Shown piece after piece: positions 10,968 through 22,614 of a stretch of 64,000 bases of DNA (position 1 is the first letter of the stretch; every line of letters starts with the position of its first letter). The translations under genes were made by a program, and so were the position numbers. The notes beneath the pieces were generated by a model. That model saw only the letters and a list, made by a program, of their open reading frames with translations, was not told the DNA's origin and did not search any database. This DNA is from Cloeon dipterum (taxonomy: Eukaryota; Arthropoda; Insecta; Ephemeroptera; Baetidae), in NCBI RefSeq assembly GCF_949628265.1, contig NC_088789.1:32357883-32421882 (forward strand), in the 5' to 3' direction.

Positions 10968-13900
10968 ATGCAGACCCTGCAGCTGAAAAGGCCGTGTGCA
11001 GCTTCTTTTCCGCCGCAAATCCACATTTTCCAGGTAGAAGATGACCAATCAGCGCCCACCATTTCTATCCCAGCCACCGAAACAAGCAAAATCGTTTCAA
11101 AACGTCCGAAAAACTCCAAAGAAAAACTAATCAGGCCGAAGAGGAGCGCTAAAGTAGCGGAAAAATGCCGGCTTTGTGGCGCCGTTTCCCCGGAAATGAG
11201 CCCGATTTTCGGTGCCGCGAAAATCGCTGAGAAAATCGCCACAATCCTACCACTGAGGGTAAGCAAAAAATTCCAAAACCCCAATTTCTACATTAAAAAT
11301 CAGGTCGATCCTGAGGACCGGTTGCCCCTGAACGTGTGCAGAAGGTGTTGCGGCAGGTTGGAGGACGCGCACGACTTCTACCTCACCTGTATTGACGCTG
11401 ATTCGAGTCTGCAAAAGCAACTCGCGGCGGAGGACGCTGAGAACGTGAGTCTATTATCTGCACCTCCCTAAAAATTATTCAAACACCAAACACGCGATAA
11501 TAAAGATAATTATTTGAGAATAATCTTACATTTCTGTGACGGACCTCATGTTTGAAAGAGGCTTTTTATCTCCTAGAAAATGTTGACAACGAACTTTTGT
11601 AAATAAAACCCAAGAATGGACTAGGGAAAAAATTAAGGAATAAAATTCACATTGTTGGAACAACTAACTAACAGAGACGTCAAATTAAAGAATTTTGTGT
11701 TTGTTTCAGGCGCAAAGACGTCAGTACATTCCGTTGATCCTCACAGACCACTCGTATACAGAGCAAGTGAGTGTTTTTTTTGCCGAGAAATAAAACAAAA
11801 ATGCAAATATTTTATTTGAAGGGCGGAGCTGCCGTCGTAACTGACGAGAAGCTCGTTTCGGTGAGCAAATTGCTTCCTGAAAGCCATCGTGTTGTCCAGG
11901 CCATCGAGGCTGTCCACGCTGGTCGAGGAAAGAATGTGCCACTGTGAGTGTCTGAAATAAATATCTAGTTTAAAAAGTTGATTAAATAAGCCAACGAATT
12001 TTTTTAGTCTTTCGAAGACGCGATCTGTGGAGGAGGCGATGGATCTTCTTTCAACGCCGCAGACGCCGAGTCTTCATTTTTTGTTCCACTGCTCCAAGTG
12101 CAACTCGAATTTGTCCAATTCCTTTGAGCTGCTTGAACACGATCTGCAGAAATTCTCCTGCAAAAGGTGTCCGCGCAAATTCTGCACGGCGAAACTGCAG
12201 CGGAAGCACCGCGTCGAGCACCAGGAAAAAATTATTATCAGCCACTCCGAGTAATTTTTAAATTAAATTTATTTAATTCTAAATAATTGATTGATTTCTT
12301 CTTAAAGGAATATGGCAAAGCACTCTTGTCGTCTGTGCGAGGCTCGGTTTAACTCTTCAATGCAGCTAGCGTTGCACCTGGACCTGCACCGTGGCGCCAG
12401 GTACGAGTGCGACGCGTGCAACCGGCACTTCCAGCACAAAATTCACCTCGCCAGGCACATTAAACTGAAGCACCTCGCCCTTTACCACTTCAGGTGCAAC
12501 TTCTGCCAGCTGCAGTTCAGTTCCAGGATGGAGGCAGGTTTATTTTAATTTCATGATGTTTAATAGAAATTTGTTTTTTGTATTTATTATAAAAATACAA
12601 TAGTTATTTACTATGTAAAGGGCTCTTGACATGTAAAATTTTTTGAGTAAAATTTAAAATTTCGATTTTTTGTAAATTTATCTTTGCTAAAAAAATTCTA
12701 AAAATTCGAAATATAATCCGATTTCATAAAACCAAACTTTGCTAAGTTCAATTCGTAAAGGGGCACCGAATGAGACCGATTAAAGCCCCGTAAGGCCCAT
12801 AGGGCCCAGCCCAGGCCCTGAAAAAAATTCGGAAATGTCAAAAATCACGTTTTTCCACTTGACAATTTTTTTAAATACTTCTACCGCGCTCAACCAAAGC
12901 TCAAATGGCGTTCTGTGAAATTGGGACCCATTTCTGCCCCTCTTGGCCTTTATTAATTAAATTAAACCGCTTGCAGGTGGTGCAGCATGTGCAGGAGCAC
13001 GACGACAGCGACCTGTTGCGCTCTGACGCGCCAAAATTCGAGCTGGTGACGCCGTACAAATGCGAAATCTGCGGCGAGTGCAAGTCCAGTCCCGTCGTGC
13101 TGCGAAAACACGCTGAAAAACACGGAAGTCAGGACAAAACCAACGATCCTGCAAGCAGAAAGTGCCACCTCTGCGACAAACAATTCAAGTAAGCTAAAAA
13201 TAAATTAATAATAATTGTTCCTCTCATTATTGTTTAATGTTAATGGCAGGACTGAGAAAAACCTACGAACGCACATTACGATGGGCCATCTGCGTGGGGC
13301 GCACATTTTCGTGAGGACTCGTGTGTCCAGCCCGAAAAAACACGCGTGCTCGCAGTGTCCGCGGAGATTCCGGCGGATAAGGGAGCTGGCCGACCACCTC
13401 AGCTTCTTCCACTCCAACATTCTGCAGTACTCGTGCAACTTCTGCCAAAAAAGGTTCGGAACCAACGCCGGCAGAAAGGTAGCGTGAATTGTTTTCTTAA
13501 ATTTTATAACTGAAAAAACATTTCATTGCCGATAAAAAGCTAAAAACTCACTGAAACCACATTTTCGTCTATTCCAATCGATTCCTGAGGGTCGAAATAT
13601 GTGGGGAACACAATTATTTCGATCGAAAAACGTTTTTTGACGTGCAAGCAGAGGCACAAAGCAGAGCGCACGTTGCTTTCGCGCGCAAAACGCTTGAATC
13701 TTTTCATGCGTCATCCCTGTGACGTCACAGCCATGCTTAGCGCTTTGAATTGTCAGCTGATAGAGCTGTGACGTCAGAGAGGCGACGCATGCGCAGTCGC
13801 AATCCAAAGATTCAAACGTTATGCGCGCCAAAGCAACGTGCGTTTCGCTTTGCGCCTCTCTTTCCACGATACAAATTATTTTTTTTGCTTTGGTTTTCAA

Positions 13901-14438
13901 GAAAAACGAATTTCTCAAATTTTCTAAATAATTATCTTCGCCAAATCTCGGCTTCTAAGCGTCAGGATTGCAAAAACCGCACACAGTTGGACTCGTCACG
14001 ATTTTCCCCGACAAACTATTGGGTTTTAAGGGTGCTCACCCCTTCCCCTTTCAACCCCTAGCTTTAATTTAAATAAAAAAACGCCCTACTAAAGAAACTC
14101 CGCGTTGAATTTTCCTGTAAAAATGAGTGAGTTCATAAATCGATCCCCAGGTTCACATTTACGGCAAGCGTCCGATGTCGGAATACCCGTGCGGCGCGTG
14201 CGACGCGAAATTCGAGTCGAAATGCGAACGAGATTTGCACCAGACGCAGCAGCACGAGCAGCGCTTCCCGTGTACCATTTGCGGCGCGTGCTTCGGGCGA
14301 AAGTCGCAGCTGCACGGCCACGTCGGCAGGAAACACGCGCACCAGACGGCAAAGAGCTTTTACTGCGACGTCTGCGGCAATGGATTCAACATCGCGACCA
14401 AATTCAAGAAGCATTCGCTGTCGCATTTGGGTCAATAA
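10968..14438 (+). CDS. ZAD-C2H2 zinc-finger protein, 602 aa
   Basis: Likely a nuclear DNA-binding transcription factor. Exons: 10968-11258, 11304-11444, 11710-11766, 11822-11943, 12008-12250, 12308-12533, 12977-13188, 13250-13478, 14151-14438, all in frame. The N-terminal ZAD, an arthropod-typical zinc-binding dimerisation domain, shows paired CxxC motifs (CRLC near residue 68 and CRRC encoded at 11337-11348). About ten C2H2 fingers follow, mostly C-x2-C-x12-H-x3/4-H. Two are imperfect: the first after the ZAD, and the one ending HIYGKR, which lacks the final His. Three fingers are completed only across splice junctions, which supports those joins. One junction needs a GC-AG intron. The exact orthologue and target are unknown. 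Confidence 0.92.
12534..12976 (+). other. Probable GC-AG intron, with repeat fragment
   Basis: The only obvious GT donor near this exon end (12538) gives the wrong frame. Using GAG|GCAGGT as donor and TTGCAG as acceptor restores the frame and completes a perfect finger with C-x2-C-x12-H-x3-H spacing across the junction. GC donors are a known minor class. The intron also holds a piece of the GGCCC-rich interspersed repeat at about 12740-12900. Confidence 0.8.
13556..13880. mobile_element. MITE-like inverted repeat, second family relative
   Basis: Lies in the last intron of the ZAD gene. The arms are complementary around a centre near 13750 (GTGACGTCACAGC against GCTGTGACGTCAG; CGTTGCTTTCGCGCG against CGCGCCAAAGCAACG). 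The left end carries CCAATCGATTCCTGAGGGTCG. No coding capacity. Confidence 0.65.
13945..14062. repeat. Half copy of the TTGCAAAAAC foldback repeat
   Basis: Matches one arm of the palindromic elements at 30662-30975 and 31015-31280 (TTCTAA-CAGGATTGCAAAAAC, then GGGTGCTCACCCC). A single arm only, so perhaps a deletion remnant. Another half copy is at 60388-60490. Confidence 0.6.
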
Positions 14439-14446
14439 ATATAAAG

Positions 14447-14452
14447 AATAAA
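14447..14452 (+). terminator. Polyadenylation signal of the ZAD gene
   Basis: AATAAA lies 9 bp after the stop codon; another AATAAA overlaps the stop itself at 14434-14439. The 3' UTR is therefore probably very short. Confidence 0.6.
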
Positions 14453-15832
14453 GAATGAAAGACGAATTTATATTTGTGGATGAGTTTTATTCAATCCATA
14501 TGGAATGCGCTAGTTTTTTTTTGTACACACTAAGCACGTCACGACGAGAATATATATGAACGATATATGTTTTATATACTGGTTATTTTTTTAAAAATAA
14601 ATTTTTGTGGTACATAGGGAGATTCGATCCTGTGGCATTGGTGAGGCTTGGAGAATTTTTAAATTTAATAGGAATTATTCAAATATGGATTTATACACCG
14701 GGGCGTCTGGCAGATTTTGGCGGGAAAGTTACAAAAATCGTAAATTAAAATTGGCTTGAATATTTATCGTGAAAATAAATTCAGTACAATGAATATTTTT
14801 ATTGTTTTTTCTTTGCTAACAGCTGTTTAGCCCGGTAATTGGCGAATCGACCGTTAGATGGCTCATCAGGTGAATGGAAATGCAACAAAATACGCGGGAA
14901 TGAAATTACTAGGTCGGCACGCCTCTTTTTCGACGCTTCTGATAGGCCGTTGGACTGTCACCTGATTTGCCTCCATTATTTCGACGCCATATTGAATTTT
15001 GACTGGCGGGAAACCAACACAGATCGCAACCCGGCCCCCGGTGGTAATTACGGCTGCGCAGAAGGTTTTAAATTGGGTCACGCATGCGCAGTGATGATTT
15101 TAGTCTTCCCTGTGAGACTAAGAAGCGATCTAAACATACTGCGCATGCTTCAGATGCGCACAAAATTACTGCGCAGCTTCAAAACGTGCGTATATTCAAA
15201 CAACTATAAATTTCAACGCCATGTTGACTTCTGACTGGCGGGAAAAACACAGATCGCAACCCGATGAATTTGTATTAAAGATAAATCAAATTACAAAAAT
15301 TAATCTTAAACGCGTTTCACGCTAAAAGGTCAAATTTTCCAAGTCTCACCACGCAGAGTGTGTCTATTTTGCCAATTTGTAGAAAATCACAGCTTTTGGT
15401 GAAAATACAAAGTAGTTCTAACTATTTTCGTTTGGACGAAAATGCACAAATTTGTGTGTCTGAGTTTGGCAGTTACATGCAATACGACATAATATTATCA
15501 TATATAAATTACATTAAGGCATTTCCTAATCCCAGCAGAAGCAGTGAAAGTTTTGTTTGTTTGTTTCTATTCGTCAAGCGCGATCGATAAAAACGGAATG
15601 AAATAGGAACACGTACGATTTATGCTTTTCGGCCTCTTTTCGAAGAGGCGCACACATCGATCGATATTCGATATATAATATAATAGAAAAATTTGTGCCC
15701 TCGCGGAACTAATTTTATTGATTCCTGTGTGCGCAGAGATGAGAAAAAGCAGTCTTCCAACCAAACCAAACTTGTTTTTCTTTTTAATGCTCTTATTTTG
15801 TTGGCACGAACCCCGGCAGGGAGGGATTATTT
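14453..15832. other. Intergenic spacer with a short direct duplication
   Basis: No gene was found. Two direct copies of a segment of about 55 bp (TTTGACTGGCGGGAAA, then CACAGATCGCAACCCG) lie near 14977-15036 and 15206-15264, separated by several GCATGCGCAG-type words that also occur in the MITEs. A small hairpin (CCTCTTTTCGAAGAGG) is at about 15632. This spacer separates the convergent 3' ends of the ZAD gene and the four-TM gene. Confidence 0.5.
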
Positions 15833-16935
15833 CTACTCCCTGAGGGTGGCGACGACGTCGACGAGCAGCACGAACGCGATCACGAAGCAGCCGGCGCTCT
15901 TTGCCAGGCCCATTTTGCGCGTCTCCTCGCTGAAGCCGGACTTGGCGCTGTTCACCAGCTTGTCCATCAGTCCGGCGTTCTCGGACACGTAGAAGTAGTC
16001 GAACGCCAGGTAGCCCGCAGCCGAAAGGGCAGCCGCGCCCAAAATGTTGTACAGGATGTCCTGCAAATCGGTAAAATCGATTTTTAAATTTTAGGACAAA
16101 ATTTTATTGACAATTGACCAGTTGCATAAACCCTTAGTTATTAAAGCCGCCAACAGATGGCGCAACCACAGACCGGAAGCTGTTTTTAAGGCATTTCCGC
16201 TGCGATTTCAGACTCAATCTAGCTATTTTGCTTTTTTTTAATTAATTTGCTAATTTTGACGTGCTGAAAACCAAAATCGGTTCAGCCATTCACCGTAGAA
16301 ACGTTGGAAAATATTTTTTTTCATTTCAAAAAATAGTTTTTCATGATTCTACGGCGATTGGCTGAACCGATTTTGGTTTTCAGCACGTCAAAAAATAGAA
16401 AATTAATTGAAGAATGCACAGTGGCTAGATTGAGTCTGAAATCGCAGCGGAAGTGCCTTAAAATCGAAAGTCTACGGTGGCGACATCTGTTGGCGGCTTC
16501 GAACACTTACGGTTTATGCAACTGGTGAATTCGAGTGATTATTTTTTGCGTATTTAATTATTTTTTAATCATTTTTGCATTTAGTTTAATTCAAAATATT
16601 TACGTTCAAGAAAGTTTCTTTTAAAAAAAATGAAATTTCAAGATTATAAAAGAAATTAAAAGCTCACCGCTCGTTTGGGGACGGGCTGCTGGAGGATTGC
16701 TGCCCCGATCATGCCGACGACGACGGCGAGGAAGCCGCCGAGCGAGCCGGCCGACACCATCAGCGTCGCGTGGTTGGTGATCTCCATGCTGTGGTACTGC
16801 ATGTACAGACCAGCCGCCAACAAACCCTGCAAATCGAGACATAAATCTTTATTAAAATCTGAAAATTATTTCTGCGGGATTATTACTCACGGCTTGGATC
16901 AGCTTCAGCACCACGATTCTGGCCGTGTTCGGCAT
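15833..16935 (-). CDS. Four-TM small membrane protein, snakeskin/DUF7775-like, 143 aa
   Basis: Coding exons 16935-16891, 16826-16668 and 16060-15833 join in phase 0 and give 143 residues. Four hydrophobic segments are visible: ARIVVLKLIQAGLLAAGLY; a long one in SAGSLGGFLAVVVGMIGAAI; ILGAAALSAAGYLAF after a KRADILYN turn; and GCFVIAFVLLVDVVA near the C-terminus. Length, four-helix layout and the KRA turn before helix 3 resemble the insect DUF7775/snakeskin family, whose best-known member is a smooth septate-junction protein of gut epithelia. That assignment is by recognition and tentative. An acceptor just before the ATG (16949-16951) implies a 5' UTR intron. The coding introns are short except the 16061-16667 intron, which contains a MITE. 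Confidence 0.85.
16116..16527. mobile_element. Palindromic MITE, family 1, copy 2
   Basis: A 412-bp foldback, AATT-flanked, with ends GACCAGTTGCATAAACC and GGTTTATGCAACTGGTG. It sits in the last coding intron of the four-TM gene. The arms read inward through AAAATCGGTTCAGCC and its complement. Confidence 0.9.
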
Positions 16936-17030
16936 TTTCTCTGCAAATCTGAAATCAAAAATGTTTTCCTAATTGAATATTTAGGTTAAAAAGTATTTTT
17001 TAAACTAAACAAAAGCTGAATTTCGATTAA

Positions 17031-17414
17031 AGACCGTCTTTAACGAAGTTTCCGAGCCCACCAATCGATTCCTGAGGGTCGAATTAGTTAAAGTGGATTT
17101 TTTTTCTGACCAAAAAGTACAGCGTGACGTGTGAACTTTTTCCCGCCAAAACAATATGAACGTATTTGCGAGAACTGCTCATGTGTGAGAGCTGGTTTGA
17201 GCACTTGCAGAGAGACCGCCTGTGCGAATGACTTCTTTTTCATATCCAGCCAGCTCTCACGCATGCGCAGTTCTCGCAAATACGTTTATTTAGTTTTGGC
17301 GGGAAAAATGTTCGCACGTTGCGCTGCACTTTTTGGTGGAAAAAATATGCACTCCAACTAATTCGACCCTCAGGAATCGATTGGTGAGCTCAGAAACTTC
17401 GTCAAAGACGGTCT
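17031..17414. mobile_element. Palindromic MITE, family 2, copy 1
   Basis: A 384-bp inverted repeat. The left arm AGACCGTCTTTAACGAAGTT is matched by AACTTCGTCAAAGACGGTCT at the right. Both arms contain CCAATCGATTCCTGAGGGTC and, further in, TTTTGGCGGGAAA and GCGAGAACTG words. No ORF of note. It lies in the inferred 5' UTR intron of the four-TM gene. Confidence 0.85.
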
Positions 17415-18415
17415 TTTTTTAGAAAAAAATATTTAATTTGATTTAAAAATTCGTTGCTTCCTTCAATATAATCTAGATTGTATTTTTCCAATAAAATCAC
17501 TCCGGGGGATCAAAATTTGCGGAATTTCTACTTATAAAAATGGTTTCTGCACTGGATTCAGAATTAATATATTTGTGTTTTACCCAGAAAAATGACAATA
17601 TGTGATTTTTATTAAATTTTCATTTATATTTTTGGTAGAAATTAAAATTTTACGAATTTTACGCTTGACAGGCGGTTACAATAAAGATTTAACCTATACA
17701 TATTTTAAGTTCAGTGGGTGCGTATACTCGTTAAATTTGCCAATTATCCTAGCTAAAAAAAACGCGTGTGGCATTTTGCGCTGCGCCTGCCCTTTGGAGC
17801 GCGAGAGTTATTACGCGTAGTTGAGCTGTTGACCGTCGTCGGCACCGCACAAAACGGCACACACATACACACACACGAGATATTATTAAACGCATAAAAT
17901 CTAAATAACAAAGGCCGCGCGCTTCCTGTCTTCCCTCAATTGCCAATCGCATCGCGGCGGCCTTTTCCTGCCTCACTCGCTGCAATAATTCGCAATTCAT
18001 AATTCATTCAAGCCACGTTGCGGATGATACAATTTTTTACATTTTGTTAGATGAATGGACAGCATTCATTATGTTTATGTGCCACTGATTTTTTTGTTTT
18101 TAATTCAACGCTGTAGTTTCTGTTTTAAAGAGGAAGTGGAGAGCAGCAAAAAAAAGATTATCGATAAAAATAAATAACGCTGTTGTGCAAATTTTTTATT
18201 TATTCAAAGCTGGCATTTATTAAATTATTTTAGTAGTTTTAATAATTGAGCTCCATTGCAAATTTAAGAAAAGAAATTTTATTTTGACGAAAAAAGGCGC
18301 TTCCAGGGCAACGCACTTCTGGAGATATGATACTCTATAATTTCCACTTAAGCGTTTTGGTTCGAAACAATTTTTCGCTCAAATTAATTATCGTTGTAAT
18401 TTATAAATCCATCAA
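17415..18415. other. AT-rich spacer
   Basis: Nothing gene-like. A CA/GT-rich patch near 17855-17876 and several short poly-T runs are present. It probably belongs to the long 5' UTR intron inferred for the four-TM gene. Confidence 0.4.
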
Positions 18416-18419
18416 AATT

Positions 18420-18847
18420 CACCAGTTGCATAAACCTTAAGTGTTTGAAGCCGCCAACAGATAGCGCCACCGTAGACTTTCGATTTTGAGGCATTTCCGC
18501 TGCGATTTCAGACTCAATCCTGCTACTGTGCATTCTTCAATTAATTTGCTAATTTTTGACGTGCTGAAAACCAAAATCGGTTCAGCCAATCGCCGTAGAA
18601 TCGTGAAAAACTATTTTTTGAAATAAAAAAAATCTTTTCCAACGTTTCTACGGCGAATGGCTGAACCGATTTTAGTTTTCAGCACGTCAAAAAAGAGCAA
18701 ATTAATTAAAAAAAAGCAAAATAGCTAGATTGAGTCTGAAATCGCAGCGGAAATGCTTTAAAACCGCTTAAAACAAAATTTTTAAGAAATTCTGTGGTTG
18801 CGCCATCTGTTGGCGGCTTCAATAACTAAGGGTTTATGCAACTGGTC
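18420..18847. mobile_element. Palindromic MITE, family 1, copy 3
   Basis: A 428-bp foldback with AATT flanks and ends CACCAGTTGCATAAACC and GGTTTATGCAACTGGTC. It is nearly identical in layout to copies 1 and 4. Confidence 0.9.
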
Positions 18848-18852
18848 AATTA

Positions 18853-20620
18853 AGTCGACAATATTTAGAGAAAAAGAAATTTTTTTAAATTAATTTTTAT
18901 CTTCTAACTTATTGTCGCCTTGTAATGACATTCGAAATAGCATTTTTTGATCAATATCAATAAATCTCCAAACCGAGAAACATCAGAACGTTTCAAAAAA
19001 CCCAGCTCAATTTAATTTGAGGAAATAACTCTCTTAAATGTGTAAAAATTGACAAGAACCATTTGATTTACAAAATAAGCATCGGTGTCAAAACAATAGG
19101 AAGCTGAGAAAAAAAAACTTTCAATGTCTTAATGATATCAATTTTACCATTGAAGCTTGAATAAAAATAGGACGCAGTTATTTCCGATAAAATGAAGGGT
19201 GATATTATTTCAATTTATCGTTTTTAAAAATTTCAGTGTAAGAACAAAACTTTAAATTGCTCAATCTACATTAAACTTACTAAATTCTGTTTTTAAAGAA
19301 GAATTCAAGAATCAAAAAGTGTGAAAACGTGCTAAAAAAACGTAAAATGTCAAGAACGTAATCAGAAAAATTATTTTGAACTGTATTTTTTTTAAATCCT
19401 TTTATTTCAAGCTTTGAACTCCCCAATTTTCAGGTCACAAAAAGATATGAAATAGCCAGACGAGGCCAAAATGATTTTCGACAAAACAATATGTCAATTT
19501 TTTCAGTTTGTCCAGGAATTCGGAATTTATTATATCAATTATTTGAAGTCAACAGGTAACATCGCGTGTGTTGGCCGCAACGTGCTTTTATTTCAGTTGG
19601 GGAAAAAATGTCATAAATATAAAGTGCTGCGCTGGCCGTGTGCACGCGCGTATAGTACTTAAAATGACGTGAATTATAGTAAACACACACACACGGAGGC
19701 GAAAAGCGCTCTCTCTCTCGAAAAGTCTCCATATCAGTCGGCGCAGCGCAGCAGCAGCAAAACTGGTTTTTGTTTTTATATTGAGTCGCTCCCTGCTCGA
19801 AAGCAAAACCGGAATTTCGCAAAGCGACTCGCAGACTCCGCGCGTTATCAGCAACGCGCAGATGTCTGCCAAGACCGAACTTTTATCTAATTCCGATGTA
19901 TTTTAGCTGAGTTTCGAGCGTCACAGGGGAAGATAACGCGACAAATTTATCTCTTAATGGGAATAAGACTGTCTAAAATTTGGTTTATCATTTTTAAAAG
20001 CCTTGGAAACAATTAATATTATGTTTTCCTTTTTTTTTTGGAGATGAGTTTTATGTTGCTAAATTTAAAAATTTAGATAAGCGACTTATGAGTCATGCAT
20101 TATTTGACGCACAAAAATTATATTTAATTTTAACAGTCATCCGGAAATAGAAATAATTCCGCCAATCTGTGCTATCGGAATTTTATGAATAAAAAGGCAA
20201 AAAATCTAAAAATAAATGTAACTATTAAGACAAAATGTTATTCACTTTCCTGAGTTTTTAATTAGTTCCTTATTATCTTGGAAGATAACAAAATTTATTA
20301 TTATTCGATTTTAGACAAAGAAATCATTTCTCTAGGTTCCAAAATCCAAAGAATCATATTTTCTTTGTACACAAACTGTGTTTTTCTCTTCCAAATAAAA
20401 AGAATTTATTTGTCCCCTTTCTAACATCAAAGATTTCCCCTTTTTAGGTTGAACTACATTCAAAATCGAATAAAACCGTAAAAAAAGCACAAACCTTTGG
20501 ATCCGTTTTTAAATTTATTAGCAAAAAATAATGTTTTTCTCGTGTGTGAATTGCAATTTTTCTTTTGTAATTCAAGAATTAATGAATTGGATCAATTCCC
20601 GTGTCTGGTCTCGAATTAAT
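18853..20620. other. AT-rich non-coding stretch
   Basis: No convincing gene. A GC-richer island at about 19560-19880 contains a CA run, a CTCTCTCT run and CATATCAGTCGGCGCAGCGC, which resembles an arthropod TCAGT initiator. It could be an unassigned promoter or first exon on the plus strand, but no donor or continuing exon was established. Confidence 0.35.
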
Positions 20621-20976
20621 TTGTTAAAGAGTTTCTTTCTGCGTGTCGAGGGGACGAATATATAACGCGCAATTAAGGGTGGAATTATAGGGGATGCACG
20701 CCGTTCCGGGCGTCGAATGAGAGACGCGCGCGCGGCGCCTGGCGCCACTCGCCTCTGTCTGGACTATCGATTTTCCCTCCAGCCTACAGCCCACCCCCAG
20801 AGAGTGAGGGAGCAAGGGTGGAAGGGCCAAAAGGAAAAAGACACCCGGAACGTCCGCCACCCACCCTTCACCCTGATGTTGTTAATGTCAGGTTCACAAT
20901 ACTTTTAAAAAAACGCCGTTTTTTATAAAAAAAATAATTTTTTTTAATAATTGGGAAATTAAAAAGCAGTACTAAC

Positions 20977-21160
20977 CTTTTTCTCAGGGTATGAAGGGAG
21001 GGACACCTGTGAGCCGAGCGCGAGACCCGCCTGAAACCGCGACACGCACACTGAGACTGGACTGACTGACACTCGCTGCGAACGAGACTGGCCGCTGCGC
21101 CGCCCGATTTCTCTCTCGCCGAGCCGCGCGCACACGCTCTCTCGCTCGCTCTCCTCTCTC
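20977..21160 (-). promoter_or_regulatory. Candidate non-coding first exon and GAGA-rich promoter of the four-TM gene
   Basis: On the minus strand a GC-rich stretch with GAGAGAG and GAGCGAGC repeats (about 21130-21160) is followed by a plausible donor, AAAAAG|GTTAGT, at about 20977. The four-TM gene needs an upstream non-coding exon because an acceptor immediately precedes its ATG. GAGA motifs are typical of insect promoters bound by GAGA factor. The link over 4 kb is inference. Confidence 0.4.
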
Positions 21161-21528
21161 TAAACTACGATACTCGATACAAATTACGCCCTCTGCCAGC
21201 TTGCATGAGCGGAATTGATCCTTTCCACCGCTAACAGAAAAATTAATAATTAAATTTAATCATTATTTATTAAATATATTTAAAAGTAACTTTGCTTCCT
21301 TGCTTGTCAATTTGTAAAAAAAATCTTGTTTTTCTGAGAGACGTCTTTTTTAAGTTTTACATCAACAAATCTTGCGCTTTGGCATTTTAATAAAATTGTG
21401 AACATTGCCATTTTGCTTGATTATATATAATTTAAAAATTTAACTTAAAACCCAAATTTTAACCACAGCGCAGGCGACCATATGACGAACATATTATGCC
21501 CGCCAAAAGATTAATATTAAGCAGAATT

Positions 21529-21944
21529 CACCAGTTGCATAAACCCTAAGTGTTCGAAGCCGCCAATTAACAGATGGCGCCACCGTAGACTTCCGATTTT
21601 AAGGCACTTCCGCTACGATTTCAGACTCAATCTAGCCACTGAGCATTCTTCCATTAATTTGCTAATTTTTGACGTGCTGAAAACCAAAATCGGTTCAGCC
21701 AATCGCCGTGGAATCGTGAAATAAAAAAAATCTTTTCCAACGTTTCTACGGCGAATGGCTGAACCGATTTTGGTTTTCAGCACGTCAAAAATTAGCAAAT
21801 TAATTAAAAAAAGTAAAATAGCTAGATTGAGTCTGAAATCGCAGCGGAAATGCCTTAAAACCGCTTAAAACAAAATTTTTAAGAAAGTCTGTGGTTGCGC
21901 CATCTGTTTGCGGCTTCAATAACTAAGGGTTTATGCAACTGGTG
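21529..21944. mobile_element. Palindromic MITE, family 1, copy 4
   Basis: A 416-bp foldback with AATT on both sides and perfectly complementary ends CACCAGTTGCATAAACCC and GGGTTTATGCAACTGGTG. It lies upstream of the GAGA-rich region. Confidence 0.9.
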
Positions 21945-21949
21945 AATTC

Positions 21950-22610
21950 TTCAATGAAAATTTTTCTACTGCCGTAAAGAATTCAGGAAAAAAACAATTA
22001 TTTATGTTTTGCCTTTGACAGTATTGTTCTGGTATTGAATTTTGAAAAATATCCTGAAAAATAACAAGAAAAACACCGGAAATCCAGTTTTGTTTTTTGT
22101 CTTGTTCTTGAAATACGCTCTATTCATTATCGCATCTACCATGAGCGTGAAAATAAATAAAAATAATTAAAAATAAGGTTGAAATGTGATGTGCGAGCAG
22201 CCTGTAGGTAACGCGAAGGTTAAACCAGCCGGCGAAGGGAGGAGCACGCGCGTTATTTACCTAGTGTGTGAAAGAATTCTCCCACAGGAGAATAATGCCC
22301 CTGTGTAAACAAGCGGCTGACAGGCCAGGTGCTTCGACGCGGCGGGACGTATTCTCACCGATTTTGCAAGGAATGCGCGTTGGTGGCCAAATTCCCCAAA
22401 TTCTTTAAAAGCGGAACGAATCGCAGCATAAAAGAAATCGCTGACAATAATGAAAGACCAGCGAAGCCAATGTAAGATTTATGACTGTCGAAAATGTCAC
22501 ATGAATGAGTCTCCTCTCCTGATTTTTATGTTTTCAAAGCGTCTTCTAAATTCCTCTTCACATTTGACCGCACACGTGCAGCATTTTTGTATTTCTTTTT
22601 GTTTGAAACA
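21950..22610. other. Intergenic spacer
   Basis: No supported gene. A GC-richer patch at 22190-22380 (AGCCGGCGAAGGGAGGAGCA) could be regulatory, but no start, initiator or exon follows convincingly. Confidence 0.35.
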
Positions 22611-22614
22611 CAAA

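Noticed and set aside
14610..14650. GATTCGATCC word resembling a tRNA T-loop
   Set aside because: No matching acceptor, D or anticodon arms around it.
20624..20860. Minus-strand open frame with a hydrophobic start
   Set aside because: Short, no family features, and composition follows local GC-rich sequence; no splice partner found.
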